Shown: piece by piece, positions 1-5,733 of the stretch
How positions within the stretch are numbered: the first letter of the stretch is position 1
How the letters are laid out: each line of letters starts with the position of its first letter
Assembly (NCBI GenBank): GCA_902494685.1
Contig: CABUUE010000081.1
Location: 1-6,935 of the forward strand
Direction of reading: 5' to 3'
Origin: an uncultured Collinsella sp.
Lineage (GTDB): Bacteria > Actinomycetota > Coriobacteriia > Coriobacteriales > Coriobacteriaceae
Length of the DNA stretch: 6,935 nucleotides
Position numbers and translations under genes: made by a program
The notes under the pieces: generated by a model
Database searches by the model: none
What the model saw: only the letters and a program-made list of their open reading frames with translations
What the model was told of the DNA's origin: nothing

Positions 1-10
1 ACAGTTTCAT
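1..10 (-). CDS. 5' end of an unidentified gene leaving the left edge of the window
   Basis: Read on the minus strand, the sequence ends with AAAGGAG (positions 24-18), a 7-nt spacer (AATATTG) and ATG at 10-8, followed by AAA CTG, so the product begins Met-Lys-Leu. This is a near-ideal Shine-Dalgarno and start arrangement in an AT-rich leader. Only three codons are visible, so no function can be proposed. The Met-Lys-Leu beginning would suit many proteins, including ones with a signal peptide, but that is only a guess. The gene runs in the same direction as the dehydrogenase gene at 523-1605. It is separated from it by three intrinsic terminators, so it is probably transcribed separately. Confidence 0.6.
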
Positions 11-56
11 CAATATTCTCCTTTATATATAAATTCTTATTTGTTGAACTAAGCCG

Positions 57-65
57 TGTATACCA
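57..65 (-). promoter_or_regulatory. possible extended -10 promoter for the left-edge gene
   Basis: The minus strand reads TG-G-TATACA here, an extended -10 motif (TGnTATAAT type, 4 of 6 hexamer matches plus the TG). No good -35 hexamer lies 17 nt upstream, which is tolerable for extended -10 promoters. A start site near position 50 would give a leader of about 40 nt before the ATG at 10. Promoter assignment by eye is weak. Confidence 0.35.
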
Positions 66-116
66 TACTCTCCAATGAAAGAACGCCCTGATATAGCGTA
101 ATTTGCTGTTTTCCTA

Positions 117-240
117 CGTACGTGCGTACACACTCCACAGGAATTCTAAGGGCCCTGCCCCCTTAGCACACGGACTTTAGAACAAAGACTAGTGTGTTAC
201 GCCTTGCCAGAGGTGTAAAGGCTCCCGGTACGCACGTACG
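117..240. repeat. 13-bp inverted repeat enclosing three abutting hairpins (cloverleaf-like element, function unknown)
   Basis: CGTACGTGCGTAC (117-129) is perfectly complementary to GTACGCACGTACG (228-240). The 98 nt between contain three hairpins that touch each other without spacers. They are CTAAGGG/CCCTTAG (146-152/160-166), CACAC/GTGTG (167-171/192-196, with inner CTTT/AAAG), and TTACGCCT/AGGTGTAA (197-204/211-218, one G-U pair if the plus strand is the RNA). Single-stranded joints would be 130-145 and 219-227. No ORF with recognisable protein features covers the element. It lies upstream of the minus-strand gene at the left edge. It could be a structured RNA, a DNA-level recombination site such as an invertible segment, or a remnant mobile element. 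I do not recognise it as a known family. Confidence 0.6.
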
Positions 241-306
241 CAGCAATTGCCATCAATGCGCCATATAAGTGGCGATCAAGTTCGCATAAAGCGACCTTGG
301 TTCCGC
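241..306. other. non-coding spacer with two small hairpins
   Basis: Two further hairpins follow the cloverleaf-like element. CGCCA/TGGCG (259-263/270-274) has a 6-nt loop. CAAG-T-TCGC/GCGA-C-CTTG (277-285/291-299) has one mismatch and the loop ATAAA. Neither has a T-tract on either side. I see no gene here. The first 116 bases of the window are also gene-free apart from the edge gene and are notably AT-rich. Confidence 0.4.
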
Positions 307-349
307 AAAATAAAAGGCAGGATACCATCACCACGATGATATCCTGCCT
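307..349 (-). terminator. intrinsic terminator, minus strand (third in tandem)
   Basis: AGGCAGGATA (315-324) pairs perfectly with TATCCTGCCT (340-349). The stem continues, after a C/A mismatch, with CATC/GATG (326-329/335-338) around a 5-nt loop. On the minus strand the stem is followed by TTTTATTTT (315-307); on the plus strand no T-tract follows. It is therefore oriented to stop leftward transcripts. It is the most distal of three such structures behind the dehydrogenase gene. Confidence 0.75.
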
Positions 350-404
350 CTGTTCGTTCCTGTTTACCGTTCCGAGTAGCCCTTCCGCAGAATTTCCGAT
401 AAAC

Positions 405-453
405 AAAAAACGTACCCGAACCCTTTCTCGTAAAAGAATCGGGTTCGAGTACG
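405..453 (-). terminator. intrinsic terminator, minus strand (second in tandem)
   Basis: CGTAC-C-CGAACCC (411-423) pairs with GGGTTCG-A-GTACG (441-453): 12 bp with one mismatch and a 17-nt loop. On the minus strand the hairpin is followed by TTTTTT (410-405). The plus side lacks a T-run, so the structure is directional. It lies about 20 nt beyond the first terminator. Confidence 0.75.
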
Positions 454-472
454 AACTGAATGGTGGTGCAAT

Positions 473-513
473 AAAAAACCACCACAAAGGTACTGCTCCC
501 TTGTGGTGGTTTT
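473..513 (-). terminator. intrinsic terminator of the dehydrogenase gene
   Basis: AAAACCACCACAA-A-GG (475-490, one bulged A) pairs with CCTTGTGGTGGTTTT (499-513), giving a 15-bp stem with an 8-nt loop. Read leftward it is followed by a six-T tract (478-473). It begins about 10 nt past the TAG stop codon of the minus-strand gene at 523, exactly where its terminator is expected. Four Ts on the plus side mean weak bidirectional activity is possible. Confidence 0.88.
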
Positions 514-522
514 GGGTTAGAG

Positions 523-1605
523 CTAGAGGGTGTGGCCGTAGGCGTTGGCAGCCTTGATGGCGGCGGCGAATCTTTCGTCGGTGAAGGGCTCGGGGTTTCC
601 CTGCTTCCACTCGTTGGTGGCGTGCGCGTATTCGCACAGGGCCGGGATATCTGCCTCGGTAAGGCCAACCTGCTCAAGCGTTACGGGCAGCCCCATCTGC
701 TTGTTAAAGGCGGCGTAGCGCTCAAGGTTCTCGGTATCGCCCGTATAGGCAAACAGTACCAGCACGCCCAGGCTCACGACCTCGCCATGCAGGTAGGTGC
801 CCTCACGCGGAATGCTGCAGGTAGCGTTGTAGAACGCGTGTGCCACGCTCGAGTTGTAGTAGTAATCGTTCTGGTTGGTCAGGTTCGAGACATAGCCCGT
901 GTTGACCACGATGTCGAGCGCGATCTGCTTGACGGCCTCGCTCGACAGATTCTGGCGCACATCCTCAAGACCCTGCACACCATAGGTAAACAGCGGCTCG
1001 GAGCAGGTATGGGCGAGTGCCAGGCCAAGGCCTGCCGTGTGCTCTAGGTTGCCGGCACTCGTGGCGTATTCGACCTCGGGCTGCTTAGACAGGGCATCTC
1101 CCACGCCGGCCCAGAAGTACTCTGCCGGTGCCTCGGCGATGATCTTGGGGTTGATGAAGATGTGCGCGGGTCGGTTGGGGTACGAATAGCCCTCGAGCGA
1201 GCCGTCGTCGTTGTAGACAACGGCAATGGCGGTCGCGGCGGAGCAGTTAGAACAGATCGTCGGGACGGTGAAGACGATCTTCTTGAGCTCGATGGCTGCG
1301 GTCTTCACAGTGTCGAGCGCCTTGCCGCCGCCGCATGCGATGAGCACGTCGGCTTCCTGGCAGGCAGGGGAGTTCACGACCTTGGCGATATTGGCACGCG
1401 TACTGTTGGTGCCATAGTCGCGCGTCTCCAGGACCTCGACATCGGTACCTTCAAGTGCCGCCTCGATTCCCGGGAGCGCCGCAGCCAGGGCTCGCTTGCC
1501 GCCAATGATGGCGACTTTCTTCGCGCCGTACTCCGCCAGTGCAGTTGGCAGCTCGGTAAAGCAATCCTCGCCAACGGTGTAGTCGCTCATTCCAATCGTG
1601 CGCAT
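523..1605 (-). CDS. iron-containing alcohol dehydrogenase / glycerol dehydrogenase-superfamily oxidoreductase
   Basis: A 360-residue, probably cytoplasmic, NAD(P)- and metal-dependent dehydrogenase of the glycerol dehydrogenase branch of the Fe-ADH superfamily (typical length 350-370). The N-terminal nucleotide-binding half has IIGGKRAL (33-40) and the phosphate-binding CGGGKALDT (91-99). The C-terminal helical half carries the expected metal ligands Asp170 (GVGDALSK), His256 (VAHAFYN) and His273 (YLHGEVV). The position matching the substrate-contacting Asp of glycerol dehydrogenases (PTIASTDAP) is Cys121 here (PTICSNCSA). This resembles the E. coli hydroxycarboxylate dehydrogenase HcxA (YbdH) more than GldA, so glycerol should not be assumed as the substrate. 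The start at 1605 is supported by AAAGAAGG (1618-1611) five bases upstream; a second ATG at 1590 lacks such a site. The gene stands alone and ends in a strong terminator. Upstream, TTTATA/TATTAC with 17-bp spacing is only a weak promoter candidate. Family is confident, substrate unknown. Confidence 0.9.
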   Translation of the reverse strand: MRTIGMSDYTVGEDCFTELPTALAEYGAKKVAIIGGKRALAAALPGIEAALEGTDVEVLETRDYGTNSTRANIAKVVNSPACQEADVLIACGGGKALDTVKTAAIELKKIVFTVPTICSNCSAATAIAVVYNDDGSLEGYSYPNRPAHIFINPKIIAEAPAEYFWAGVGDALSKQPEVEYATSAGNLEHTAGLGLALAHTCSEPLFTYGVQGLEDVRQNLSSEAVKQIALDIVVNTGYVSNLTNQNDYYYNSSVAHAFYNATCSIPREGTYLHGEVVSLGVLVLFAYTGDTENLERYAAFNKQMGLPVTLEQVGLTEADIPALCEYAHATNEWKQGNPEPFTDERFAAAIKAANAYGHTL

Positions 1606-1726
1606 AGCAACCTTCTTTCGTTCGATAAAGTGCTTTCAGGTATTTTGCTCCTAGAGAAGGGCTGTAATAGCGAGAAATTTCGAACGTATAAAACCAGTGT
1701 TGAGGGTTTTTCGCCGGCGCGGAACG

Positions 1727-1735
1727 TGCTAGCAT
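1727..1735 (+). promoter_or_regulatory. probable extended -10 of the ileS leader promoter
   Basis: TG-C-TAGCAT matches the extended -10 pattern (TGn plus 4 of 6 hexamer bases). It would place the transcription start around 1741-1743, just before the T-box stem I. No good -35 hexamer is seen at 17 bp spacing; TTGAGG at 1700-1705 is too far away. The location, immediately ahead of a well-defined leader RNA, is the main support. Confidence 0.4.
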
Positions 1736-1741
1736 ACTCCG

Positions 1742-2048
1742 CATAAGCGTTGATGGGGACGAGTAGTCGGCCGTCCGCATGCTACAGAGAGCGGGGAGCG
1801 CTGAGAACCCGTGCATGCGACCGATGAAAATCACCCCGGAGCTGCGGTCCCAACGGACGTGCCGTGCAGGTTCGTCTTAGTAGACATCGCCGAGATGGTC
1901 GTCGATACAGGCCAGCCGAGTAACGGATGCGAGCGCGCGAATATGCGGGCGAGGGCATCTAAGCTGGGTGGTTAAGCGAAGAGCTTTTACGGGCAGGCTG
2001 CCCGTTTTGTGGCGCTTCGTCCCAGCTTGTAGGGACGGGCGCTTTTTT
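1742..2048 (+). ncRNA. T-box riboswitch (isoleucine specifier) controlling ileS
   Basis: A leader RNA that senses uncharged tRNA-Ile. Stem I is complete. GGGG/CCCC (1755-1758/1834-1837) closes it. The specifier loop has GAGTA on the left (1761-1765) and GAAAATCA on the right, with ATC (1830-1832) followed by A as the isoleucine specifier. Above it are TCGG/CCGA (1767-1770/1821-1824) and GCATGC/GCATGC (1777-1782/1813-1818). The distal part has AGAGA (1786-1790) and GCTGAGA (1800-1806), the conserved pair of T-loop motifs. A stem III candidate is GATGC/GCATC (1926-1930/1955-1959). The T-box is GGGTGGTTAAGCG (1966-1978); its TGGT fits a tRNA ending in ACCA, as tRNA-Ile does. The antiterminator is AAGCTGGG/CCCAGCTT (1961-1968/2021-2028) plus AAGCG/CGCTT (1974-1978/2013-2017). 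It excludes the downstream terminator, so uncharged tRNA should permit readthrough into ileS. Confidence 0.93.
2012..2048 (+). terminator. regulated intrinsic terminator of the ileS T-box leader
   Basis: GCGCT(T)CGTCCC (2012-2023, one T bulged) pairs with GGGACGGGCGC (2032-2042): 11 bp including one G-U, with an 8-nt loop. TTTTTT (2043-2048) follows directly. Its 5' strand (2013-2023) is the same sequence that forms the 3' side of the antiterminator, so the two folds cannot coexist. Confidence 0.9.
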
Positions 2049-2091
2049 GGTGCCCAACGGGCGTGCGCGCCCACGACATGAAAGGGGTACC

Positions 2092-4893
2092 GTGGCAAAC
2101 GAGTACAAGCAGACGATGAATCTGCCCAAGACCGGTTTTCCCATGCGTGCCGGTCTTTCCAAGTCCGAGCCCAAGCGACTCAAGGACTGGCAGGATAACA
2201 AGGTCTACGAGCAGGTTCTGAAGAAGAACGAGGGTCACAAGAAGTTCGTGCTGCACGACGGTCCTCCGTACGCCAACGGTCCGATCCACATCGGCCATGC
2301 CATGAACAAGATCTCCAAGGACATGATCAACCGCTACTGGATGATGCAGGGCTATGAGGTTCCCTATGTCCCCGGTTGGGACTGCCATGGTCAGCCGATC
2401 GAGCATAAGGTCGAGGAGAAGCTCGGCACCGAGAAGTTCAACCAGACCCCCACGGCCAAGATCCGTGAGCTCTGCAACGAGTTCGCTGTCGAGAACATCG
2501 AGCTTCAGAAGGCTGGCTTCCGCCGTCTGGGCGTGCTCGGCGACTGGGACAACCCCTATCTGACGCTCTATCACCAGCATGACGCCGCCGATATCGAGGT
2601 CTTCAAGGCCATGTTCGATAAGGGCATGATTTATCGCGGCCACAAGCCGGTTCACTGGTGCAAGCACTGCCACACCGCGCTGGCCGAGGCTGAGATCGAG
2701 TACTCCGATGAGACGAGCCCGTCCATCTTCGTGCGCTTCGAGATGACCTCCAAGCCCGCCGGTCTCGAGAATTTCGACGGCCCGGTTGACTTCATCATCT
2801 GGACGACCACGCCGTGGACCATTCCCTCCGACCAGGCAGTTTCCCTCAAGCCCGGCGCCGCCTATGTCGCCGTTGAGCACGAGGGTCGTGCCGAGGTCAT
2901 GCTCGAGGACCTGGCTCCCAAGTGCTGCGAGGAGTTTGGTTGGGAGTACACCCCGGTTATGGTCGACGGTAAGCCCTATGTGGTTCCCGCCGAGACCTTC
3001 CACCACATCCACTACAAGCAGCCGATCTTTGACGGTGTTGAGGGCGTGGCGCTGCTGGCCGATTACGTCGGTGTCGATGACGGTACCGGTATCGTCCACA
3101 ACTCGCCCGGCCACGGCGTCGACGACTACTTTGCCTGCCTCAAGGAGGGCATTACCGACATCTGCATGCCGGTCGATGATGACGGCAAGTTCTACACCGG
3201 CGAGGAGTTTGGCACCGGTGGTCCCTTCAGCGGCATGGATACCGATGAGGCCAACCCGCACATCATCGAGTTCCTGCGCGAGCGCGGCACCCTGGTCCTC
3301 GAGAAGAAGATCACGCACAGCTATCCGCACTGCTGGCGCTGCAAGCACCCGGTGCTCTTCCGTGCTACCGACCAGTGGTTTGTCTCGATGGACAAGACTG
3401 GTTTGCGCGAGCAGGCTGGCAAAGAGGTCCGCGAGAACGTCAAGTGGTATCCGGCCCACGCGGCAAACCGCATCGGCGCCATGGTCGAGCAGCGTCCCGA
3501 CTGGTGCATCAGCCGTCAGCGCAACTGGGGCGTGCCTATCCCCAGCTACACTTGCGCCGACTGCGGCGAGAAGGTTATGAACGACGCCACGCTCGACGCC
3601 GTCATCAAGCTCTTCCACGAGAAGGGCTCCGACGCCTGGTTCACCGACGCTCCCGAGAGCTACCTGGGCGAGGCCTGCGTCTGCCCCAAGTGCGGCGGCC
3701 ATCACCTCAAGGCCGATAAGGACATCCTCGACGTGTGGTGGGATTCCGGCGTCTCCTGGAAGGCCGTCTGCGAGTACCGTCCCGAGCTGGAGTATCCGGC
3801 GGACGTGTATCTCGAGGGCTCCGACCAGCACCGCGGTTGGTTCCAGAGCTCGTTGCTCACCTCGGTGGGTGCCAACGGCCACGCTCCGTACAAGGCGGTC
3901 GTCTCGCAGGGCTTCACCCTCGACGGCCAGGGTCGAAAGATGTCCAAGTCGCTCGGCAACGTCATCGACCCCAACAAGGTCTGCGACGAGATGGGCGCCG
4001 ACATCATCCGTCTGTGGGTTGCCTCGGTCGACACCAGCTCTGACGTTTCCATCGACCACGAGATTCTCGCTCGTACGTCCGATGCCTACCGTCGTTTCCG
4101 CAACACGCTGCGCTTCCTGCTCTCCGAGCTCGAGGGTCAGTTTGAGCCCGAGACCGACGGCGTCGCTTTTGCCGACCTGCTGCCGCTCGACAAGCTCATG
4201 GTTGCCCGTCTGACCCAGGTTCAGGCCGAGGTCGACGATGCCTACGCCAGCTACGAGTTCCCGCGCGCCTACCGTGCGCTCTACGACTTCGTGGTTACCG
4301 AGCTCTCCAACGTGTATCTCGACGCCCTGAAGGACCGTCTGTACTGTGAGAAGCCCGGCTCGCTCGAGCGCCGCAGCGCCCAGACCGTGCTGGCCGAGCT
4401 CTTCTCGATGCTCATGCGCGACCTTCAGCCGATCCTGTCCTACACGGTCGACGAGGCCATGGCCTATGCGCCCGCCGGCTGCGTCGATCACCAGAAGTAC
4501 GCCGCGCTGCTCGATTGGTACAAGTCGCCCATCACGTTCGACGAGGCCAATGAGTTTGAGGGCGTGCTCGAGGCTTCACTCGAGCTCCGTAGCGCCGTGA
4601 CCAAGGCCCTTGAGGATGCCCGCTCCGCCGGTACCTTCACCAAGAGCCAGCAGGTCCGCGTCAAGGCGGTCGTTCCCGCCGAGAAGTACGCGCTGCTGAC
4701 CGGTGATAAGGCCGTCGACCTGGCCGAGTTCTACATCGTCTCCGATGTTGAGCTGACCCAGGGCGAGGAACTCTCCGTTGCCATCGAGGCAGCCGAGGGC
4801 GAGTGCTGCGACCGTTGCTGGAACTATCGCACCACCGTCGGCGAGTACAACGGCCACGCGCATATTTGCAAGCGCTGCGCGAATGCCTTGTAG
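2092..4893 (+). CDS. ileS: isoleucyl-tRNA synthetase
   Basis: A 933-residue class I aminoacyl-tRNA synthetase (E. coli enzyme about 938) that attaches isoleucine to tRNA-Ile in the cytoplasm. The HIGH motif lies in PIHIGHAMNK (His66-His69) and KMSKS is at 616-620. The CP1 editing domain has the threonine-rich WTTTPWTIPSD (237-247) and GTGIVHNSPGHGVDD (331-345). Two Cys pairs at 488/491 and 531/534 look like a zinc site. A C-terminal CxxC...CxxC (Cys906, 909, 926, 929) is the second zinc site. Its presence marks the common bacterial type 1 enzyme rather than the mupirocin-resistant type 2. The start is GTG at 2092, preceded by GAAAGGGG (2080-2087). The open frame extends upstream to a TTG at 2047, but that lies inside the terminator T-tract and is discarded. 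Expression is controlled by the T-box leader. The TAG stop is followed at once by a 12-bp hairpin. Confidence 0.98.
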   Translation: MANEYKQTMNLPKTGFPMRAGLSKSEPKRLKDWQDNKVYEQVLKKNEGHKKFVLHDGPPYANGPIHIGHAMNKISKDMINRYWMMQGYEVPYVPGWDCHGQPIEHKVEEKLGTEKFNQTPTAKIRELCNEFAVENIELQKAGFRRLGVLGDWDNPYLTLYHQHDAADIEVFKAMFDKGMIYRGHKPVHWCKHCHTALAEAEIEYSDETSPSIFVRFEMTSKPAGLENFDGPVDFIIWTTTPWTIPSDQAVSLKPGAAYVAVEHEGRAEVMLEDLAPKCCEEFGWEYTPVMVDGKPYVVPAETFHHIHYKQPIFDGVEGVALLADYVGVDDGTGIVHNSPGHGVDDYFACLKEGITDICMPVDDDGKFYTGEEFGTGGPFSGMDTDEANPHIIEFLRERGTLVLEKKITHSYPHCWRCKHPVLFRATDQWFVSMDKTGLREQAGKEVRENVKWYPAHAANRIGAMVEQRPDWCISRQRNWGVPIPSYTCADCGEKVMNDATLDAVIKLFHEKGSDAWFTDAPESYLGEACVCPKCGGHHLKADKDILDVWWDSGVSWKAVCEYRPELEYPADVYLEGSDQHRGWFQSSLLTSVGANGHAPYKAVVSQGFTLDGQGRKMSKSLGNVIDPNKVCDEMGADIIRLWVASVDTSSDVSIDHEILARTSDAYRRFRNTLRFLLSELEGQFEPETDGVAFADLLPLDKLMVARLTQVQAEVDDAYASYEFPRAYRALYDFVVTELSNVYLDALKDRLYCEKPGSLERRSAQTVLAELFSMLMRDLQPILSYTVDEAMAYAPAGCVDHQKYAALLDWYKSPITFDEANEFEGVLEASLELRSAVTKALEDARSAGTFTKSQQVRVKAVVPAEKYALLTGDKAVDLAEFYIVSDVELTQGEELSVAIEAAEGECCDRCWNYRTTVGEYNGHAHICKRCANAL

Positions 4894-4920
4894 TTACGCG
4901 GTTTTATCAAACCGCGTAAC
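4893..4920. repeat. perfect 12-bp hairpin abutting the ileS stop codon
   Basis: GTTACGCGGTTT (4893-4904) and AAACCGCGTAAC (4909-4920) are exact reverse complements around a TATC loop. The first arm begins at the last base of the ileS stop codon. No T-tract follows on either strand, so it is not a classical intrinsic terminator. It could stabilise the mRNA 3' end, pause RNA polymerase, or be a protein-binding palindrome. Confidence 0.75.
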
Positions 4921-4932
4921 CGGTTGACGCTG

Positions 4933-5033
4933 CAAACCCGCCAGAGCGGCAATCTGCCTTTCAGCTTCGGCGGCATGACCATAAGGTCTATGCCGCCTTG
5001 CTTCAAGGCACCTTGCTCGCTCTGGCGGGTTTT
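4933..5033 (+). repeat. 101-bp imperfect palindrome: ileS terminator and/or MITE-like element
   Basis: The whole stretch folds as one long hairpin of about 40 bp. AAACCCGCCAGAGCG (4934-4948) pairs perfectly with 5018-5032, GCAA (4949-4952) with TTGC (5013-5016), TGCCTT (4955-4960) with AAGGCA (5005-5010), AGC (4963-4965) with GCT (5000-5002), GGCGGCAT (4969-4976) with ATGCCGCC (4990-4997), and GACC (4977-4980) with GGTC (4985-4988). An ATAA loop caps it. Only small bulges and 2-3 nt internal loops interrupt the stem. The plus-strand 3' side ends in TTTT, so it can act as the terminator of ileS. It is far longer than a normal terminator and is bordered by CGCTG on both sides (4928-4932 and 5034-5038), as a small inserted element with a target duplication might be. 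Confidence 0.75.
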
Positions 5034-5075
5034 CGCTGTCGGTAACGAATCATCGGCTATTTCGTTGCTGGTCAA

Positions 5076-5081
5076 TATAAG
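5076..5081 (+). promoter_or_regulatory. weak -10 candidate for the lspA-rluD transcript
   Basis: TATAAG (5 of 6 matches to TATAAT) sits in the AT-rich part of the spacer between the long ileS palindrome and lspA. No good -35 is found at the proper distance. It is proposed mainly because the strong upstream structure should stop ileS transcripts, leaving lspA in need of its own promoter. The remainder of 5034-5133 shows nothing else I can identify. Confidence 0.25.
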
Positions 5082-5133
5082 ATATTGATTTACGTTAAAC
5101 GGAATTCGATGTTCTTGAGGGTAGGGGATTGAT

Positions 5134-5733
5134 TTGGGTCGTGCTGGGGATATGACGCCGCCTTTGCGTTGGCGGTTGGGTGTTGCTGGTGGTGTAGCGC
5201 TGGTTGTGCTGCTTCTTGACCAGCTGACCAAGCTTGCGGTTCGTGCCGTGGGCGACGCTTTGCATGTGACCGTCATCCCCGGTGTCATCGACTTTATGTT
5301 TGTCCGTAATATCGGTGCTGCCTTTAGCATGGGCGAGGGGCATGGCGTTGCGTTCGCTTTGCTGGCGCTTGCGGTCATTGTCGCCATTGCCGTGTACTTG
5401 CTCCGTACGCCTCAGCTCGCTCGTCTTGAGGTCGTGGGCATGGCTATGGTCGCGGGTGGCGCCATTGGCAACGCGATCGACCGTCTGACTTTTGGCTTTG
5501 TGACCGATTTTATTGCCACCACCTTCATCGACTTTCCCGTCTTTAACGTGGCCGATATCGGCATCACCGTAGGCGTCGTGCTTGCCCTCATCGGCTACAT
5601 GTTCTTGAGCCCTGCGGCCCGCGAAGTCGATGCGACTGCCGAGCTCAATGCCCGTGATGAGGCCCGCGCCAAGCGCAAAGCCAAGCAGCGTGGGGAGCGT
5701 GCCCGCAAGATTCGCGAAAGGAATGAGCGTTAA
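5134..5733 (+). CDS. lspA: lipoprotein signal peptidase (signal peptidase II)
   Basis: A 199-residue polytopic membrane aspartyl protease that removes signal peptides from lipid-modified prolipoproteins. Conserved motifs appear in the right order: DQLTK (29-33) at the end of the first membrane segment, RNIGAAFS (58-65), GNAIDR with catalytic Asp116, and FNVAD with catalytic Asp141. Hydrophobic segments lie around 16-28, 70-90, 98-112 and 141-158. The C-terminal tail (about 167-199) is unusually rich in Arg, Lys and Glu and should be cytoplasmic. The TTG at 5134 is chosen because AGGGG (5123-5127) lies 6 nt upstream. The ATG at 5152 is an alternative, but its only purine run (GGGG, 5146-5149) is 2 nt away, which is too close. 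The gene follows ileS, as in many bacteria, and overlaps the next gene by one base (TAATG), suggesting coupled translation. Confidence 0.95.
   Translation: MGRAGDMTPPLRWRLGVAGGVALVVLLLDQLTKLAVRAVGDALHVTVIPGVIDFMFVRNIGAAFSMGEGHGVAFALLALAVIVAIAVYLLRTPQLARLEVVGMAMVAGGAIGNAIDRLTFGFVTDFIATTFIDFPVFNVADIGITVGVVLALIGYMFLSPAAREVDATAELNARDEARAKRKAKQRGERARKIRERNER

Noticed and set aside
117..240. Interpretation as a transfer RNA or as insertion-sequence ends
   Set aside because: The arms do not match tRNA arm lengths or the TTCG loop, and there is no CCA-proximal acceptor. No transposase frame lies between or beside the repeats. A small non-autonomous element remains possible and is covered in the findings.
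411..453. GGGTTCGAGTAC resembling a tRNA T-arm, suggesting a tRNA fragment or attachment site
   Set aside because: The bases after the loop do not pair back as a T-stem, and no acceptor or anticodon arm can be found. The sequence is fully explained as the stem of a minus-strand terminator.
197..677. Several open frames of 86-146 codons across the hairpin-rich region
   Set aside because: They translate the arms of the terminators and inverted repeats, and partly the dehydrogenase gene, giving Arg/Pro/Ser-rich sequence. None has a convincing ribosome binding site.
532..1047. 171-codon plus-strand open frame inside the dehydrogenase gene
   Set aside because: It is antisense to a gene with clear family motifs and its own ribosome binding site and terminator. 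The plus frame has no recognisable protein features.
2047..2091. Upstream TTG start extending IleRS by 15 residues
   Set aside because: It lies in the T-tract of the T-box terminator and has no ribosome binding site. The GTG at 2092 has GAAAGGGG just upstream and gives the usual N-terminus.
1987..4491. 834-codon open frame on the minus strand opposite ileS
   Set aside because: It lies entirely within unambiguous IleRS coding sequence. Its translation is a low-complexity mix of Val, Leu, Gly, Asp and His with no domain. It is a by-product of strong GC third-position bias in ileS.
5282..5488. Alternative-frame open frames inside lspA and the pseudouridine synthase gene
   Set aside because: They overlap genes with intact catalytic motifs in order and have Arg/Ser/Pro-rich translations typical of shifted frames in GC-rich DNA.
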